Notes: generated from the sequence alone by a model not told the origin. Shown: positions 17,087 through 26,109, counted from the first letter of the stretch. The stretch is 64,000 nucleotides of DNA from Verrucomicrobia subdivision 3 bacterium UBA693 (GCA_002298785.1 DBMR01000010.1:62001-126000); one strand, 5' to 3'. Translations and numbers: made by a program.

Positions 17087-18136
17087 ATGAAGAACACTAT
17101 GCTAAAATCCAGACGCATTGACCGGACCCAATGGGGCGGTGTTTTGTTAAGTTTCTTCTTCGCTGTGCAGCTTCCCGCCGCGTTCGCCCAGACGGCATTG
17201 CCCTCCGTCGAGACGCTTGAAAAGGTGGCCCAGGAGGCGTACGCCAAATTCAAAACGGACCAGAGTGGTAAGAATGCCGATTACATCCCCGCGCTCGCGA
17301 AGGTGTCCAGCAACCTGTTCGGCATCACCATTGTCACGCGGGAGGGCAAGATCATCAATGTCGGGGATGTGGACTATTCCTTCTCGATCCAATCGTGCTC
17401 GAAGGTGTTCACGATGTGCTTGGTCATGCAGGAATCGGGAGACAAAGCCATCTACGAGAAAGTGAATGTCGAACCAACTGGCGAGGCCTTCAATTCAATC
17501 CGCGCGATCGAGGAGGGGGACGGTCGGGCGGATAATCCCTTCGTCAATCCCGGCGCGATTGCCACGGTCAGCCTGGTCAAAGCCGCCAACGCACAGGAAC
17601 GCTGGGACAAAATCATCGGGTGCTATAACCAATTTGCGGGTGAGAAATTGACGGTGCTCGACGAAATCTATAAATCCGAGGCCGCGACCAATTATCGCAA
17701 CCGGGGTATTGCGCACATCCTTTTTAACTCGGGCCATCTTTATGCCGAACCATTGGAATGCACTGATGTTTATACGAAGCAATGTTCGGTTGGGGTCACC
17801 TGCAAACAACTGGCCGTCATGGGCGCCACCCTGGCCAATCATGGCGTCAATCCGATTACGAAAGAACGCTGTCTGGATTCGAAATACGTGCCAAGGGTGC
17901 TGTCGGTGATGACGATGGACGGTTTTTATGACGGGTCCGGGGCCTGGGCATGGAATGCCGGGCTTCCCGCCAAGACCGGTGTGGGCGGAGGCGTAGTGGC
18001 CGTGGTGCCGGGGCAGATGGCCATCGTGGGGTTCGCGCCGCCACTGGATAAATTGGGGAACAGCGTACGTGCACAGGAAGCCATTCGATTTATTGCCGAG
18101 CAGTTGGATTTGAACATTTTCGGCTCGGCCAGGTAA
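17087..18136 (+). CDS. glsA: Glutaminase (GlsA type) with a signal peptide
   Basis: The 349-residue product matches the serine-dependent glutaminase family. The catalytic S-x-x-K pair lies in SIQSCSKVF (S103, K106); VEPTGEAFNS, NPFVNPGAIA and the glycine-rich KTGVGGGVVAVVPG motif follow. It hydrolyses glutamine to glutamate and ammonia. Most family members are cytosolic and about 310 residues long. This one has an N-terminal hydrophobic segment ending AAFAQ (about residue 35), so it should be periplasmic, like the neighbouring asparaginase. A second methionine at residue 5 is an alternative start. The porin gene follows 29 bases later. Confidence 0.93.
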   Translation: MKNTMLKSRRIDRTQWGGVLLSFFFAVQLPAAFAQTALPSVETLEKVAQEAYAKFKTDQSGKNADYIPALAKVSSNLFGITIVTREGKIINVGDVDYSFSIQSCSKVFTMCLVMQESGDKAIYEKVNVEPTGEAFNSIRAIEEGDGRADNPFVNPGAIATVSLVKAANAQERWDKIIGCYNQFAGEKLTVLDEIYKSEAATNYRNRGIAHILFNSGHLYAEPLECTDVYTKQCSVGVTCKQLAVMGATLANHGVNPITKERCLDSKYVPRVLSVMTMDGFYDGSGAWAWNAGLPAKTGVGGGVVAVVPGQMAIVGFAPPLDKLGNSVRAQEAIRFIAEQLDLNIFGSAR

Positions 18137-18165
18137 ACCGCAACCACAACATCAACTGGAGAAAC

Positions 18166-19656
18166 ATGAAACCAAAATTGGATAACCACAATCGAACCCG
18201 GCGCGCGCTGGCTACGGCCCTGGCGGTGACCGCGTTGACGGCGCCGTGCGCTCAGGCGCAAACGGCGGAAGAGTTCAAACAGCTCAAATCGATGGTCGAG
18301 CAGTTGCAGAAAACCATCGAAGCCCAAAGCGCGCGCATTGCTGAACTGGAGAAGGGCAAGACCCCGGCGGCGCCAGCGGTGGCAGCCGTGCCTGGAGTCA
18401 CAGCAGAAACCTCCCCGTCATTGCGCACGATGGAGAAGGTGGCTGCCGGTGAGCCGGTGGGACAACAAAGTCCGATCACCTACCGCGGAGCGTTGAACGA
18501 CCAGCAGGAAGCAGCGTCACGTCCCCAGGATTATACGTTGGACCCGAAATATCAGGGCTTCATCCCGATCCCGAATACGCCGGCCTTGATTAAATTCAAT
18601 GCCAAACCGCACTTGGACATGACGTCGGACAATAAGAACGCGGGTAACCAGAATCGGTTTGTGCCGGCGATGTTTCCGCTGCAGGGAGACGCCAACTACG
18701 GCGGCGGTCAGCAGTTCCATGCCAACGCCAATGCGACGCAACTGCGGTTGGATGTTCGCGCGCCGGAGATGGGGGGCAACTTCCGCTTCTATTACCAAAA
18801 CGACTTCTTCGGCTCGGGTTCGGACACCGGTGATATGAAATATCGGGTCCAGCATCTATACGGTCAATTCTACGGCTTCAAGGCCGGGTTCACTTACGGC
18901 GTTTGGGAAGATCCGGATAGCTGGCCGGATACGGTGGATTATGAAGGTCCGAACGCCGTCATCTTCTCGCGTCGGCCGGTGGCGCAATATACCCACTCCT
19001 GGAACGAGAACTGGAACACCACGTTCGGGGTGGAAAAGCCGGACATATATGTGGACGTGAACTCCGGTCCGAATGCCGGGGGCTCGATGCTGACCCAAAT
19101 GCCGGACCTGGGTTTCAATACGCGGTATGAGAAAGCCGGGTTTGGTCATCTGCAATTCAGCACGATGTTCCGCGACTTGGGGGCTAAAGATGCACTGGGG
19201 AATGATCACCATGTGTTCGGCTGGGGGGTCAACTTAAGCGCCGGCCTGGACGTGACGAAAAAGGACTCGGTGCAACTGCTGGGCGTTTACGGCGAAGGTG
19301 TTGGTGGCATGGGCAATGACACCAGCTTCCTGAACAGTGATGCCGCCTTTAACAGCGACGGCGCCCTAAAGGCGCTGCCGTACTGGAGCGTGGCTGGGGG
19401 ATATACGCATCGTTGGAATGACAAATTCCGTTCCACGATCACTTACGGTTACGTGAACCTCGATAACTCCTCGGGACAGGACGGCAGTTTTTATCACACC
19501 AGCCAGTACGCAAGCGCCAACTTGGTTTGGCAATTGCGCAAGCGGCTGAGTGTCGGCCTGGAGGGGTTATACGGCATCAAGGAAGCCGCCAACGGAGTTG
19601 ACAGCGGCGACCATTGGCGCATCCAGATCGGAATGGTTTACTCGCTCTTTGACTGA
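18166..19656 (+). CDS. Outer-membrane porin with N-terminal coiled coil (DcaP-like)
   Basis: The 496-residue product has a signal peptide (ending CAQAQ, about residue 32). A coiled-coil segment follows (EEFKQLKSMVEQLQKTIEAQSARIAELEK, about 33-63), then a Pro/Ala linker and a long domain rich in aromatic, alternating beta strands that ends LRIQIGMVYSLFD-like in a terminal aromatic motif. This resembles the DcaP-type trimeric porins, which pass negatively charged solutes. As the last gene of the Asn/Gln/Asp run it would admit substrates to the periplasmic asparaginase and glutaminase (inference). Its exact family was assigned by overall layout, not by a specific motif. Confidence 0.8.
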   Translation: MKPKLDNHNRTRRALATALAVTALTAPCAQAQTAEEFKQLKSMVEQLQKTIEAQSARIAELEKGKTPAAPAVAAVPGVTAETSPSLRTMEKVAAGEPVGQQSPITYRGALNDQQEAASRPQDYTLDPKYQGFIPIPNTPALIKFNAKPHLDMTSDNKNAGNQNRFVPAMFPLQGDANYGGGQQFHANANATQLRLDVRAPEMGGNFRFYYQNDFFGSGSDTGDMKYRVQHLYGQFYGFKAGFTYGVWEDPDSWPDTVDYEGPNAVIFSRRPVAQYTHSWNENWNTTFGVEKPDIYVDVNSGPNAGGSMLTQMPDLGFNTRYEKAGFGHLQFSTMFRDLGAKDALGNDHHVFGWGVNLSAGLDVTKKDSVQLLGVYGEGVGGMGNDTSFLNSDAAFNSDGALKALPYWSVAGGYTHRWNDKFRSTITYGYVNLDNSSGQDGSFYHTSQYASANLVWQLRKRLSVGLEGLYGIKEAANGVDSGDHWRIQIGMVYSLFD

Positions 19657-19715
19657 ACTCTCAGGTAATGGGAGTGGTTCGGTCGGTTCTCGGCGGACGT
19701 AACGAAAACGACATG

Positions 19716-19750
19716 TTGAGGGAGCGTTGAAGTGCTCCACTCTCCCTCAA
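19716..19750 (+). terminator. Stem-loop after the porin gene, probable end of the aspartate operon
   Basis: TTGAGGGAG (19716-19724) and CTCCCTCAA (19742-19750) are perfect inverse complements, forming a 9-bp stem with a 17-base loop; GAGC/GCTC inside the loop offers an alternative inner pairing. It starts 59 bases after the porin stop. A TTTT run comes 8 bases later inside the following 20-base motif. It separates the catabolic operon from the receiver gene. Confidence 0.6.
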
Positions 19751-19770
19751 CTGTCAGTTTTGCCAGTAGG
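19751..19770 (+). promoter_or_regulatory. Copy 2 of the 20-base motif shared with 10844
   Basis: CTGTCAGTTTTGCCAGTAGG, directly abutting the right arm of the preceding stem-loop, matches the copy upstream of the Dcu-type gene at 17 of 20 positions. With the preceding base it contains ACTG-N10-CAGT. It lies 46 bases before the GTG of the receiver gene, a position suited to a promoter or operator element. Confidence 0.45.
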
Positions 19771-19815
19771 AGTCGCAACCGGCTTTAGTTTAATAATGGT
19801 GACGAAAGATAGCTC

Positions 19816-20250
19816 GTGGGTAATACGACGGTAAATCGAGCGGCAATTTTGCTGGCGGATGATCATCCGGGGGCGTTGGCTCAGACGGAGCGGTTACTGG
19901 CGCAGGACTACCGCATCGTCGGCACCGTATCCAACGGGGTGGAGTTGTTGGAAGCGGTGCCCCGGCTCAATCCGGACGTCGTCGTCCTGGATATCTCGAT
20001 GCCCGAGATGCACGGATTCGAGGCGGCGCGGCAACTCCGGCGGGCGGGTTGCCTGACGAAGCTGGTGTTTCTAACGATGTGGGAAGACGACGATTTCGCG
20101 CGGGAAGCGCTGCGATTGGGAGCACAGGGTTACGTGGTCAAGTCGCGGTTGGTGTCGGACCTCCCAGCCGCGATCAACGCAGTGTTGGCCGGGCAAAGGT
20201 ATGTTTCGCCAATCCTGCGGGTGCATGATGAAAATAGCGTTAACAGTTAG
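19816..20250 (+). CDS. Receiver-only response regulator (NarL-type REC without an HTH domain)
   Basis: The 144-residue product is a complete receiver domain: acidic pocket D15-D16, phosphoacceptor D59 in VVVLDISMPEMHG, T87 in LVFLTMWE and K109 in GYVVKS. It ends at YVSPILRVHDENSVNS, just where NarL-family proteins begin the linker to their LuxR-type HTH. Only 57 bases separate its stop from the next gene, so no frameshifted HTH remains. The GTG at 19816 is the only plausible start; no Shine-Dalgarno is evident. The HisKA_3 kinase at 8611 is the natural partner by class. Without a DNA-binding domain it may act by protein contact, as a phosphate sink, or be a remnant. Confidence 0.85.
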   Translation: MGNTTVNRAAILLADDHPGALAQTERLLAQDYRIVGTVSNGVELLEAVPRLNPDVVVLDISMPEMHGFEAARQLRRAGCLTKLVFLTMWEDDDFAREALRLGAQGYVVKSRLVSDLPAAINAVLAGQRYVSPILRVHDENSVNS

Positions 20251-20307
20251 AATCGAACTCGACGTGGTGGTGGGAATGCGGTTGGTCGGAAGAGTCAAAG
20301 CGATAGC

Positions 20308-20880
20308 ATGAAAAAATTGACGTATTTGTTGGTTTCGATGTCAGTCCTGGTCTTTGTGGGTTGTTCCACGGTGAAGACCAAAGTGTCCACCGGGCCGATC
20401 GCCGCCCGGACCTTTTCCTTCCTGAATCCGGGCGCCAAGGCGGCCCCGGCGGCGGCCGATAAGCGGTCGCAGGTGCATGCGGCGATCCAGGAAGCGATCA
20501 CGCGAAACCTCGCGGGCAAAGGGTTGAGTTTAAGCGCGGCTGGCGGAGAGGTGACTGTGGCTTACCTGGTTATTGCCGGCAATAATGTGACAACCACCTC
20601 GTTGAACGAGTACTTCGGTTACGCCTCGGATTCGAGTGAGTTGGTAGACAAAGTGCATACCGAGCAGGCGGTAAAGGGCGCGAATCGCGAGTATATTGAA
20701 GCTGGCACGCTGGTGATTGACCTCCTCGACCCGAAAACCTCGAAACTGCTGAAGCGGTCGAGCATTAGCGCCCCGATCCTGAGGGATTTGCCGCTGGATT
20801 CCCGGCGTTCCCGGTTGCAGTCCATTGTCGATCAGGCTCTCAGCGATCTTAGGGTTGTCAATCCGCAGCCTCCCAAGTAG
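20308..20880 (+). CDS. DUF4136-like lipoprotein
   Basis: The 190-residue product has a lipoprotein signal (lipobox FVGC, cysteine at residue 19). Its domain starts with a TFSFLNPG segment and includes VHAAIQEAITRNLAGKGL and GTLVIDLLDPKTSKLLKRSSI. This is the pattern of DUF4136 proteins: an ageing-motif helix followed by a 'L-V-I-D-L-x-D' strand pair. Function is unknown; location would be the outer or inner membrane facing the periplasm. It opens the long run of envelope genes on this strand. Confidence 0.75.
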   Translation: MKKLTYLLVSMSVLVFVGCSTVKTKVSTGPIAARTFSFLNPGAKAAPAAADKRSQVHAAIQEAITRNLAGKGLSLSAAGGEVTVAYLVIAGNNVTTTSLNEYFGYASDSSELVDKVHTEQAVKGANREYIEAGTLVIDLLDPKTSKLLKRSSISAPILRDLPLDSRRSRLQSIVDQALSDLRVVNPQPPK

Positions 20881-20931
20881 GATAGTGCAACATTTTCCAA
20901 CCAAATATTAATTCAAAAAAACGATAACAAA

Positions 20932-21591
20932 ATGAAAATCAAACTCACACAGTTAATCTTGCCCTCGGCCGTGGTGGCGTTGTCGGTGATGTTTCTCACC
21001 GCCTGCGGTACGACCTCCGGCTATAAACAAGCCGACAAGACGGGGGCCGGTATCGCCGAGTGCCGCGACGAGGTCGTCTCTGGCAAGAAGGCGATTGACG
21101 CCACCATGAAATCGCTCGGAGATGTGGCCGCGGCGGCCACCACTAATCCGCGAAAACCTTTTGAACAGTTCACCAAAGACGTGGCGAACCTGGACTCGAC
21201 CGCCCAGAAGATTCGGAAGCGCGCCCAGAGCATGAAGGAGCAAGGCCAGGCTTACTTTAAACAGTGGGAACAACAGCTAGCGCAGGTCAACAATCCCGAA
21301 ATCCGGGCCCTGGCGGAGCAGCGCAAGCTGAAGCTGCAAGAGGCTTTCGATAGCATCCGGAAATACACCGAACCGCTCAAACTGCAGTTCGATCCGTGGA
21401 TGTCAGATCTGAAGGATCTGCAAAAGTATCTCAGCCAGGATTTGACCATTGCCGGGGTGGACGCCGCCAAAGGATTGTTCAGCAAGACTTTGGGCGAAGG
21501 TCAGGAAGTTCAGAAATCCATGGACGCGCTGGTGGCGGAGTTGAACACGATTGCCGCGACACTCACGCCCGCCAAAGTGGAAAAGAAGTAA
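20932..21591 (+). CDS. DUF2959-like lipoprotein (paralogue of the 28532 gene)
   Basis: The 219-residue product has a signal peptide with lipobox LTAC (cysteine 25) and a long helical body: AYFKQWEQQLAQVNNPEIRA, then FDPWMSDLKDLQKYLSQDLT. This looks like the DUF2959 family, coiled-coil periplasmic proteins of unknown role. The same elements recur in the protein at 28532-29149 (KYFKDWQDTV, FAPFLSDLTDIQKSLAADVT), so the two are paralogues. They bracket the RND efflux genes and ppk2. The second copy lacks the lipobox cysteine. Confidence 0.75.
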   Translation: MKIKLTQLILPSAVVALSVMFLTACGTTSGYKQADKTGAGIAECRDEVVSGKKAIDATMKSLGDVAAAATTNPRKPFEQFTKDVANLDSTAQKIRKRAQSMKEQGQAYFKQWEQQLAQVNNPEIRALAEQRKLKLQEAFDSIRKYTEPLKLQFDPWMSDLKDLQKYLSQDLTIAGVDAAKGLFSKTLGEGQEVQKSMDALVAELNTIAATLTPAKVEKK

Positions 21592-21688
21592 TTTGCCGTT
21601 TCACGAGCGGCGCCCCGGCGGCGGTAAAGGCACTATCGCCGTCGGGGTGAAGAGACCGATATAACCATTGCATTTCGACCCTACAATT

Positions 21689-22942
21689 ATGAAGGAAAAA
21701 CAGATCACGATGGCGGGCGGGCCAGCCCGCCGAATGCCGATAGGTTTCCCGGTGGTGAGATTTTTGTCGCTGCTTTCATTGTTGGCGATGGTCGTGGGCC
21801 TGTGCGGCTGCAAGAAGGCGGCGGCGCCGCAGATGCCGCCGCCAACGGTCGAAGTACTGACGGTCGCGGCGACCAACGTGCCGCTCTCCGCCGAGTTTAT
21901 TGGCCAGCTCGATTCGCCGCAGAACGTCGAAGTGCGTGCGCGCATCGAAGCGTTTGTCGACAAGGTTCTGTTCATTGAAGGCCGTGAAGTGAAAGAGGGG
22001 GACCCGCTCTTTGCCCTCGATCCGAAGCCGTTTCAGGAACGCCTGGCGGCGGCGAACGGGGTGCTGGGCGAAGCCAAAGCCTCTTTGAATAAATCCAAGA
22101 AGGACGTGGCCCGCCTCGAGCCGTTGGCGCAGAAAAAGGCGATTCCGCTGCAGGATCTGGACAATGCCGTGGCCGCAGTCCAGGTCGGTGAGGCTGCGGT
22201 GGTATCCGCGGAGGCGCAAGTCGAATCCGCCCGGATCGATCTGGGCTATTGCGACGTGCGGGCGCCAGTGACGGGGCTCATTGGGGCCAAGCAGGTATCT
22301 GTGGGCAGCCTGGTCGGCAAGGGGCAACCTACTTTGCTGGCAACCATCTCGACTCTCGACCCGATCTGGTTTTACTGCTCGATCAGTGAAGTCGATTACC
22401 TGCGCGCCGAGCGGAAGCTCCAGGAAACCGGGCGTCGGTTGGGTGATGTGCCGGTGAGTCTGATTTTGGCGGACGGATCCGAATTGACCGATAAGGGCAA
22501 ATGGGTGTTTCTGGATCGCGCGGTGGACGTGACGACCGGCACCCTGCGGGCCCGGGCCGAATTTCCCAATGTTAGAAAAGTGCTGCGTCCGGGCATGTTT
22601 GCCCGGGTGCGTATCCCCCTGAAGAACGAAAAGGACGGCATCCTGGTGCCGCAGCGGGCGGTGCAGGAGTTGCAGGGCAAAAGTTTCGTGTGGGTGGTTG
22701 CAGACAATAAAGCCAGCCAGCGGCCTGTCCAGGTCGGGGCGCAGGTCGGCGAGGGGGTCCAGGTGCTGGAAGGTCTTAAGACTGGCGATACGATCATCGT
22801 GGAAGGCGTGCAGAAGGTCCGGCAGGACTCGGTGGTGAAGCCAATGACCGCTGCGCAATTGGCGGAAGCTGCCGCGCAGGCCGCCAAACAAGCTGAAGCC
22901 AATCCGGCAAAAGCAGGCGAAGCCAAGCACGGCAAGGAGTAA
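21689..22942 (+). CDS. RND efflux periplasmic adaptor (membrane fusion protein), AcrA/MexA type
   Basis: The 417-residue product carries a lipoprotein-type N-terminus (GLCGCKK, cysteine near residue 43) and the standard adaptor order. A barrel-sandwich half comes first (VEVRARIEAFVDKVLFIEGREVKEGDPLFALDPKPF), then a helical hairpin (about 95-190), the second lipoyl half (YCDVRAPVTGLIG) and a beta-barrel and membrane-proximal domain (GTLRARAEFPN, LRPGMFARVRIPL, VPQRAVQELQG). It links the inner-membrane pump to the outer-membrane channel. ATG 21689 is used; the TTG at 21668 would add seven residues ahead of the signal. The pump gene follows 5 bases later. Confidence 0.92.
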   Translation: MKEKQITMAGGPARRMPIGFPVVRFLSLLSLLAMVVGLCGCKKAAAPQMPPPTVEVLTVAATNVPLSAEFIGQLDSPQNVEVRARIEAFVDKVLFIEGREVKEGDPLFALDPKPFQERLAAANGVLGEAKASLNKSKKDVARLEPLAQKKAIPLQDLDNAVAAVQVGEAAVVSAEAQVESARIDLGYCDVRAPVTGLIGAKQVSVGSLVGKGQPTLLATISTLDPIWFYCSISEVDYLRAERKLQETGRRLGDVPVSLILADGSELTDKGKWVFLDRAVDVTTGTLRARAEFPNVRKVLRPGMFARVRIPLKNEKDGILVPQRAVQELQGKSFVWVVADNKASQRPVQVGAQVGEGVQVLEGLKTGDTIIVEGVQKVRQDSVVKPMTAAQLAEAAAQAAKQAEANPAKAGEAKHGKE

Positions 22943-22947
22943 CCGTT

Positions 22948-25900
22948 ATGGCTGACTTTTTCATACGCCGTCCCATCGTGGCGATGGTGATTGCCATCCT
23001 GACGGTGATCGTAGGGGCGATCACCCTCAAGCGGTTGCCCATCTCCGAATACCCGCCGGTCAGCCCCACGATGATTCAGGTCACCACGACCTATCGTGGT
23101 GCCGCGGCTGAGGCGGTCATGGAATCCGTGGCCACGCCGATTGAATCCAAGGTTAACGGCGTCGACAAGCTGCTCTACATGCAGTCTTACAATGCCAACG
23201 ACGGCAAACTGACACTCAACGTTTACTTCGATGTCGGCACGGATGTGGACATCATGCAGGTCAATACGCAAAACCGTGTTGGCCAGGCCGAGGCCCAATT
23301 GCCGGACGCGGTCAAGAAGGAAGGCGTGGTGGTCAACCGCTCGAGCCCCGACATCCTGATGGTGGTCGCCCTTAATTCACCGAGCAACACGTATGACGCG
23401 GTGTTCCTGGGGAATTACCTGGACATCAACCTCGTCGATGCGATTAAGCGCGTGAAAGGCGTCGGCGACGTGAAAAACTTCACTTCCCAGGATTACACGA
23501 TGCGCATCTGGCTGCAGCCGGACAAGCTCGCGTCCCTGGGGATTACCCCCAGCGATATCCAGAATGCGCTTAAGGAACAAAACGCCCAGTCTCCAGCCGG
23601 CCGCATTGGTGCTGAACCGGCGCCGCCGGGGCAGGAAAGCCAGTTCAATGTCCGGGCCCTCGGGTTGCTGAAAGAACCAAAAGAGTTCGAAGAGGTGATC
23701 ATCCGGTCAATGACCAACGGTTCCCAGGTTAAGATCAAGGACGTAGCCCGGGTGGAGTTAGGTGCCCAGACCTATGACTTGCGGGCACGGTTGAACCGTT
23801 CCCCATCGGGAGCCATCGGCATCTACCTGGCGCCCGGGGCCAATGCGCTCGATACTGCCGACAACGTGAAGAAAATCCTGGAGGAGGCCAAAGCGAAATT
23901 CCCGCCTGACATGGCCTATGACATAGCGCTCGATACTACTTTGCCAATTAAGGCCTCACTGGAGGAAATCGTGAGCACTCTGGAGGAGGCGGTTGTGCTG
24001 GTCTTGTTGGTGGTTTATATCTTCCTGCAAAGCTTTCGCGCCACGATTATTCCGATGTGTACTGTGCCGGTATCGCTCCTGGGCGCTTTCATCATGTTCC
24101 CGGTGCTGGGTTTCGGGGTCAACGTGCTGACGATGCTGGGGTTGGTGTTGGCCATTGGTATCGTGGTGGATGACGCCATTGTCGTCGTGGAGGCGGTGCA
24201 ACACCACTTGGAGCATGGCAAGGAGCCAGTCGAGGCTACGAAACTGGCGATGAAGGAAGTATCGGGGCCGGTCGTGGCCATCGGATTGGTGCTGTGCGCC
24301 GTGTTCGTGCCCGTGGCGTTCATGGGCGGTGTGACCGGTCAGCTTTACAGTCAATTCGCGCTCACCATCGCGGTGGCGGTGGTTTTTTCGGTGATCAATG
24401 CCTTAACGCTCAGTCCCGCTCTGTCGGCACTGCTGCTCAAGAAGCCGACACCTGGTCGGGGTCCGATCGCACAGTTTTTCAAGATGTTCAACAACGGCTT
24501 CGATTGGTTGAGCCATCGCTACGGAAATATCGTGGGCGGCCTGGCCCGCAAAGCCACCCGTTCGATGCTGCTCCTCGTGATCGTGGTCGGCGGCGTACTG
24601 GTGCTCGGAAAGATTGTGCCCGGCGGTTTCATTCCCGACGAGGATAAAGGGTATTTGTTCGTGGCGGTTGAATTACCCGAAGGCGCTTCGTTGCAGCGCA
24701 CGGATGTAATTCTCAAGGAGGTGGAAAAGATTGTTTGCACCACGCCAGGAGTGAAATCAGCGGTTGCGCTCGCCGGGATGAACATCCTCAACTCGCTGAA
24801 CTTTCCCAATGCTGCGCTCATGTTTGTCGGGCTTGAGCCGTGGGAAGAACGCAAAGCGCCCGAACTGCATGCGAGCGCTTTGGCGCGAGAGTGGACCCGT
24901 AAGTTTGCGGCGATCCCCGGCGCGCGCGCCTTTGCCTTCGGCCCGCCGCCCTTGCCGGGCTACGGCAATGTCTCGGGCTTCACGATGCAATTGCAGGACC
25001 GCTCGGGCGGGAGTGTCGCTCAACTGGCAGAATACGTAAAACAGCTGACCGGGGCGGCGTCCAAACGCCCGGAAATCGGCCGCATCAGCACCACCTTCAA
25101 TCCGGCTACACCCCAGGTAAAAGTCGAACTCGATCGTGAGAAGGCCCGCACCCTCGGCGTGCCGGTGGACAGTATCTTTGCCACGCTGCAATCTTATCTC
25201 AGCGGGCTTTATGTCAACGATTTTGTCCGCTTTGGCCGCGTCTACAAGGTGTTCCTGCAGGCGGAATCAAAATTCACCAGCAAGCCGGAAGACATAGGAC
25301 AATTCTACGTGCGCAATAACGGCGGCGAGATGGTGCCGTTAAGCACGTTGGTGAAGGTCAGTAAGATGTCGGGGCCAAACGTCGTCACCCGGTTTAACCT
25401 CTATAATGCGGCAGAAATCATCGGGGCCGCGGCGCCCGGCTACAGTTCCGGCCAGGCGATGAAGGCCATCGAGGAGGTCATGGCAACCATGCCGAGCGAG
25501 ACCGGTTATCAATGGTCTGGCTTAACGCTGCAAGAGAAAAAGTCCGAAGGCCAGGCGCCGATCATCTTTGGCATGGCGGTGCTGTTTGTCTTCCTGTTGC
25601 TGGCCGCCCAGTATGAAAGCTGGGGATTGCCGTTTGCAGTGCTGTTGGCCACACCGACGGTCATCCTGGGCACGATGATTGGCATGTGGGCGCGGCAATT
25701 CGATCTCAACGTTTACGCACAGATTGGGTTGGTCATGCTCATTGGTCTGGCGGCCAAGAACGCCATCTTGATTGTCGAGTTCGCGAAAATGAAGCGCGAA
25801 GAGGGCGTCGAAATCCTCGACGCTGCGGTTCAGGGTTCGAAACTCCGTTTGAGACCGATTCTAATGACGTCTTTTGCATTCATTCTTGGCAGCATCCCAC

Positions 25901-26109
25901 TGCTGTTGGCGACCGGTTCCGGCGCCGCCGCCCGGAGCACGATGGGTACCGGCGTCGTCTTCGGCATGACCGTTGCGACCGCGGTCGGATTGTTTATCAT
26001 CCCGGTTTGCTACGTATTTGTGCAGCGGATCGTGGAGCGTGGCGGAAAACCCAAACCTGCAGCTCCCTCGGTCACCGCCCCTACCGCGGAGAAAGGAGGA
26101 GCGCACTGA
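22948..26109 (+). CDS. RND multidrug efflux pump, AcrB/HAE1 family
   Basis: The 1053-residue product has the hallmarks of hydrophobe/amphiphile RND pumps. It starts MADFFIRRPIVAMVIAILTV and has two large periplasmic loops. The TM4 proton-relay motif is GIVVDDAIVVVEAV (two adjacent aspartates) and the TM10 motif is GLAAKNAILIVEFAK with its lysine. GGFIPDEDKGYLFVAVELPEGASLQRT and a FGPPPLPGYG loop are also present. It exports drugs, detergents or metabolites using proton influx. Length matches AcrB (about 1050). Its stop codon overlaps the start of the outer-membrane channel gene (TGATG at 26107-26111), so the three genes form an operon. Confidence 0.95.
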   Translation: MADFFIRRPIVAMVIAILTVIVGAITLKRLPISEYPPVSPTMIQVTTTYRGAAAEAVMESVATPIESKVNGVDKLLYMQSYNANDGKLTLNVYFDVGTDVDIMQVNTQNRVGQAEAQLPDAVKKEGVVVNRSSPDILMVVALNSPSNTYDAVFLGNYLDINLVDAIKRVKGVGDVKNFTSQDYTMRIWLQPDKLASLGITPSDIQNALKEQNAQSPAGRIGAEPAPPGQESQFNVRALGLLKEPKEFEEVIIRSMTNGSQVKIKDVARVELGAQTYDLRARLNRSPSGAIGIYLAPGANALDTADNVKKILEEAKAKFPPDMAYDIALDTTLPIKASLEEIVSTLEEAVVLVLLVVYIFLQSFRATIIPMCTVPVSLLGAFIMFPVLGFGVNVLTMLGLVLAIGIVVDDAIVVVEAVQHHLEHGKEPVEATKLAMKEVSGPVVAIGLVLCAVFVPVAFMGGVTGQLYSQFALTIAVAVVFSVINALTLSPALSALLLKKPTPGRGPIAQFFKMFNNGFDWLSHRYGNIVGGLARKATRSMLLLVIVVGGVLVLGKIVPGGFIPDEDKGYLFVAVELPEGASLQRTDVILKEVEKIVCTTPGVKSAVALAGMNILNSLNFPNAALMFVGLEPWEERKAPELHASALAREWTRKFAAIPGARAFAFGPPPLPGYGNVSGFTMQLQDRSGGSVAQLAEYVKQLTGAASKRPEIGRISTTFNPATPQVKVELDREKARTLGVPVDSIFATLQSYLSGLYVNDFVRFGRVYKVFLQAESKFTSKPEDIGQFYVRNNGGEMVPLSTLVKVSKMSGPNVVTRFNLYNAAEIIGAAAPGYSSGQAMKAIEEVMATMPSETGYQWSGLTLQEKKSEGQAPIIFGMAVLFVFLLLAAQYESWGLPFAVLLATPTVILGTMIGMWARQFDLNVYAQIGLVMLIGLAAKNAILIVEFAKMKREEGVEILDAAVQGSKLRLRPILMTSFAFILGSIPLLLATGSGAAARSTMGTGVVFGMTVATAVGLFIIPVCYVFVQRIVERGGKPKPAAPSVTAPTAEKGGAH

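Noticed and set aside
21776..22930. 384-codon minus-strand frame opposite the RND adaptor gene
   Set aside because: Shadow frame; the plus strand encodes a complete adaptor with lipobox and lipoyl halves.
25686..26108. 141-codon upstream extension of the outer-membrane channel gene
   Set aside because: It lies entirely inside the pump gene; the lipoprotein signal begins at the ATG 26109.
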